This document shows, one piece after another, positions 6,775 through 7,513 of a DNA stretch of 7,513 nt. The position numbers and the translations under genes are program-made. Under the pieces are notes generated by a model. The model was not told where the DNA came from. It did not search any database and saw only the letters and a program-made list of their open reading frames with translations. Every line of letters starts with the position of its first letter. Within the stretch, counting starts at the first letter, position 1. The stretch is from an uncultured Oscillospiraceae bacterium (GTDB lineage Bacteria > Bacillota > Clostridia > Oscillospirales > Oscillospiraceae), in contig CALWWS010000215.1 of assembly GCA_944385305.1 (NCBI GenBank), positions 1 through 7,513 on the forward strand. Reading direction: 5' to 3'.

Positions 6775-6800
6775 GTACAGCCGCCAGGCTCATTTGTCAA
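6772..6800 (-). promoter_or_regulatory. Sigma-A type promoter of the TetR gene
   Basis: On the minus strand a perfect TTGACA -35 is followed after exactly 17 nt by TACTAT as -10. Transcription would start near 6765, about 30 bp before the ATG. It lies just downstream of the terminator of the ATPase unit, so the TetR gene starts a new transcript. Confidence 0.75.
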
Positions 6801-6833
6801 GAGGCGCAGGAAAATTTTCTACGGCGCAGGATG

Positions 6834-6865
6834 AAAAATGCCCGGCGTACTGTCGCACGCCGGGC
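6834..6865 (-). terminator. Strong intrinsic terminator of the P1B ATPase unit
   Basis: On the minus strand a perfect 9-bp GC-rich stem, GCCCGGCGT / ACGCCGGGC, with an 8-nt loop, is followed by A and then five T. It lies 22 bp past the stop codon of the decayed small membrane protein gene and separates that unit from the TetR promoter. Confidence 0.85.
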
Positions 6866-6887
6866 CATTCGCATATAAAATCGCCGT

Positions 6888-7108
6888 TTACGGTTTGCGC
6901 CGGAAAAGATACGCCGCGCCGAACAGGCCCAGAAGAACACCGCCCAGAATCTGAAAGCCAGTTACTGCGCTCTGCATGAGCAGCACATAGCTCTGGGTAT
7001 CCATACCGCCATATATCGAAAGATAATTTCCAATATAGGCGTTACTGCCAGCAGCACCAACAATGCGCCGACCACAGCGCCGATCAGATAGAATACATCC
7101 TTCTACAT
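6888..7108 (-). pseudogene. Broken small two-helix membrane protein gene
   Basis: A good ribosome binding site (GGAGGG) lies seven bases before an ATG, but codon 2 is TAG. Reading on in that frame gives KDVFYLIGAVVGALLVLLAV, a clean membrane helix followed by TPIL. The frame then degrades into residues unlike a membrane protein, and the -1/+2 frame carries on sensibly from about position 7030: GNYLSIYGGMDTQSYVLL, a second helix ending in AAYLFRRKP and a TAA. Adding one base near the GG at 7030-7031 joins the two into a 73-codon gene. So there are two lesions, a nonsense codon and a one-base deletion, or two sequencing errors. It follows the ATPase gene by 57 bp and precedes its terminator, so it was the last gene of that unit. 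I do not recognise the family; the basic RRK tail suggests the C-terminus is cytoplasmic. Confidence 0.6.
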
Positions 7109-7165
7109 ATTTCGCCCTCCGTTCGGTCGATAATCGAAATAAACTCATGCGGGGTTTTCCGAGCT

Positions 7166-7513
7166 TTACAGCTCCTTCACTACCTTTATCTCTTGCCCGT
7201 CCACCGGCAGAGCGCTCATGCTGTGAAGGCTCACCCCCAGAGTGGACAGGTTGTGGAGCATGGCGGAGGTGGCAGGAGGAAGCAGCCCCAATACTCCCAG
7301 GCCGATGAGCGCCCCGTTGAAGCCGATGACGAAACGGTAGTTGTTCTGGATGCGGTGCATCAGGGCCATGGCCAGTTGCCGCAGGCGCGCCAGCTCCCAC
7401 AGACTGTCGGCGGCGATGGTGATGTCGGCGATTTCCCGGGCAATGGCTGCCGCGTCACTGATGGCGATGCTGGCGTCCGCCTCAGAGAGGGCCGGAGAGT
7501 CGTTGATGCCATC
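7166..7513 (-). CDS. P1B-type heavy-metal transporting ATPase, C-terminal end (cut by window edge)
   Basis: The last 115 codons of a longer gene running in from the right edge. The piece opens with DGINDSPALSEADASIAI, the hinge motif (GDGxND) of the P-domain of P-type ATPases. It continues through the end of the P-domain and the last two membrane helices (about residues 58-78 and 80-98 of the fragment). The final helix contains PATSAMLHNLSTLGVSLHSM. The LHN motif resembles CtpC-like P1B ATPases rather than the DxG of ZntA/CadA or the copper-specific motifs, so Mn or Zn is possible, but the metal-binding helix with the CPx motif is outside the window. It shares a transcript with the decayed small membrane protein gene and ends at the terminator downstream of that. 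The P-type ATPase assignment is secure; the metal is not. Confidence 0.92.
   Translation of the reverse strand, partial: DGINDSPALSEADASIAISDAAAIAREIADITIAADSLWELARLRQLAMALMHRIQNNYRFVIGFNGALIGLGVLGLLPPATSAMLHNLSTLGVSLHSMSALPVDGQEIKVVKEL

Noticed and set aside
6735..6800. Upstream extension of the TetR gene by 22 codons
   Set aside because: The extension would cover the promoter and operator, and AAGGAGG stands just before the ATG at 6734.
6891..7400. A 170-codon minus-strand open frame covering the small membrane protein and part of the ATPase
   Set aside because: Its first half is out of frame with the ATPase end, which is unmistakable in the other frame. Only the last 45 or so residues, after the frameshift, look real.
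1..7513. CRISPR array, tRNA, rRNA, insertion sequence or integrase
   Set aside because: No regularly spaced repeats, RNA gene signatures, transposase-like protein or terminal inverted repeats were seen on either strand.

Overview
The window looks like a chromosomal stretch from a GC-rich, low-redundancy Firmicute of the gut Clostridia type (Oscillospiraceae/Ruminococcaceae-like). The reasons are strong AAGGAGG-type ribosome binding sites, sigma-A style TTGACA/TATACT promoters, GC-rich third codon positions, and protein wording typical of that group. This assignment is inference; no rRNA or marker gene is present. All supported genes lie on the minus strand, so transcription runs from the right edge to the left edge.

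From right to left: (i) the last 115 codons of a P1B-type heavy-metal ATPase, followed by the remains of a 73-codon two-helix membrane protein gene (ATG followed at once by TAG, plus a one-base frameshift), closed by a strong intrinsic terminator; (ii) a well-formed promoter whose -10 is overlapped by a 15-bp perfect dyad, driving a TetR/AcrR-family regulator; (iii) two adjacent half-size ABC exporters (597 and 580 aa) of the fused membrane-domain/ATPase type, resembling IrtA/IrtB and YbtP/YbtQ pairs, closed by a second intrinsic terminator; (iv) a 325-bp AT-richer gap holding that terminator and a second promoter; (v) two more half-size ABC transporters with CydD-like (586 aa) and CydC-like (N-terminal 142 aa, cut by the left edge) membrane domains, overlapping by 8 bp.

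The cluster therefore encodes two probable heterodimeric ABC transporters, each with its own transcript, and one local regulator. The TetR gene carries its own dyad (GTTAT half-sites), most simply an autoregulatory operator. The starts of both ABC units instead carry a different dyad, TTAG-N6-CTAA, which overlaps the CydD-like promoter's start region and lies just upstream of the first ABC gene. This suggests that the four ABC genes answer to one shared factor. It may be this TetR protein or an unlinked (for example MarR- or DtxR-type) regulator.

The substrate cannot be read from the sequence. The IrtAB/YbtPQ-like and CydDC-like families point to small metal-chelating, tetrapyrrole or thiol-type molecules, or to drug export. 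No biosynthetic, cydAB or substrate-binding-protein gene is visible to decide.
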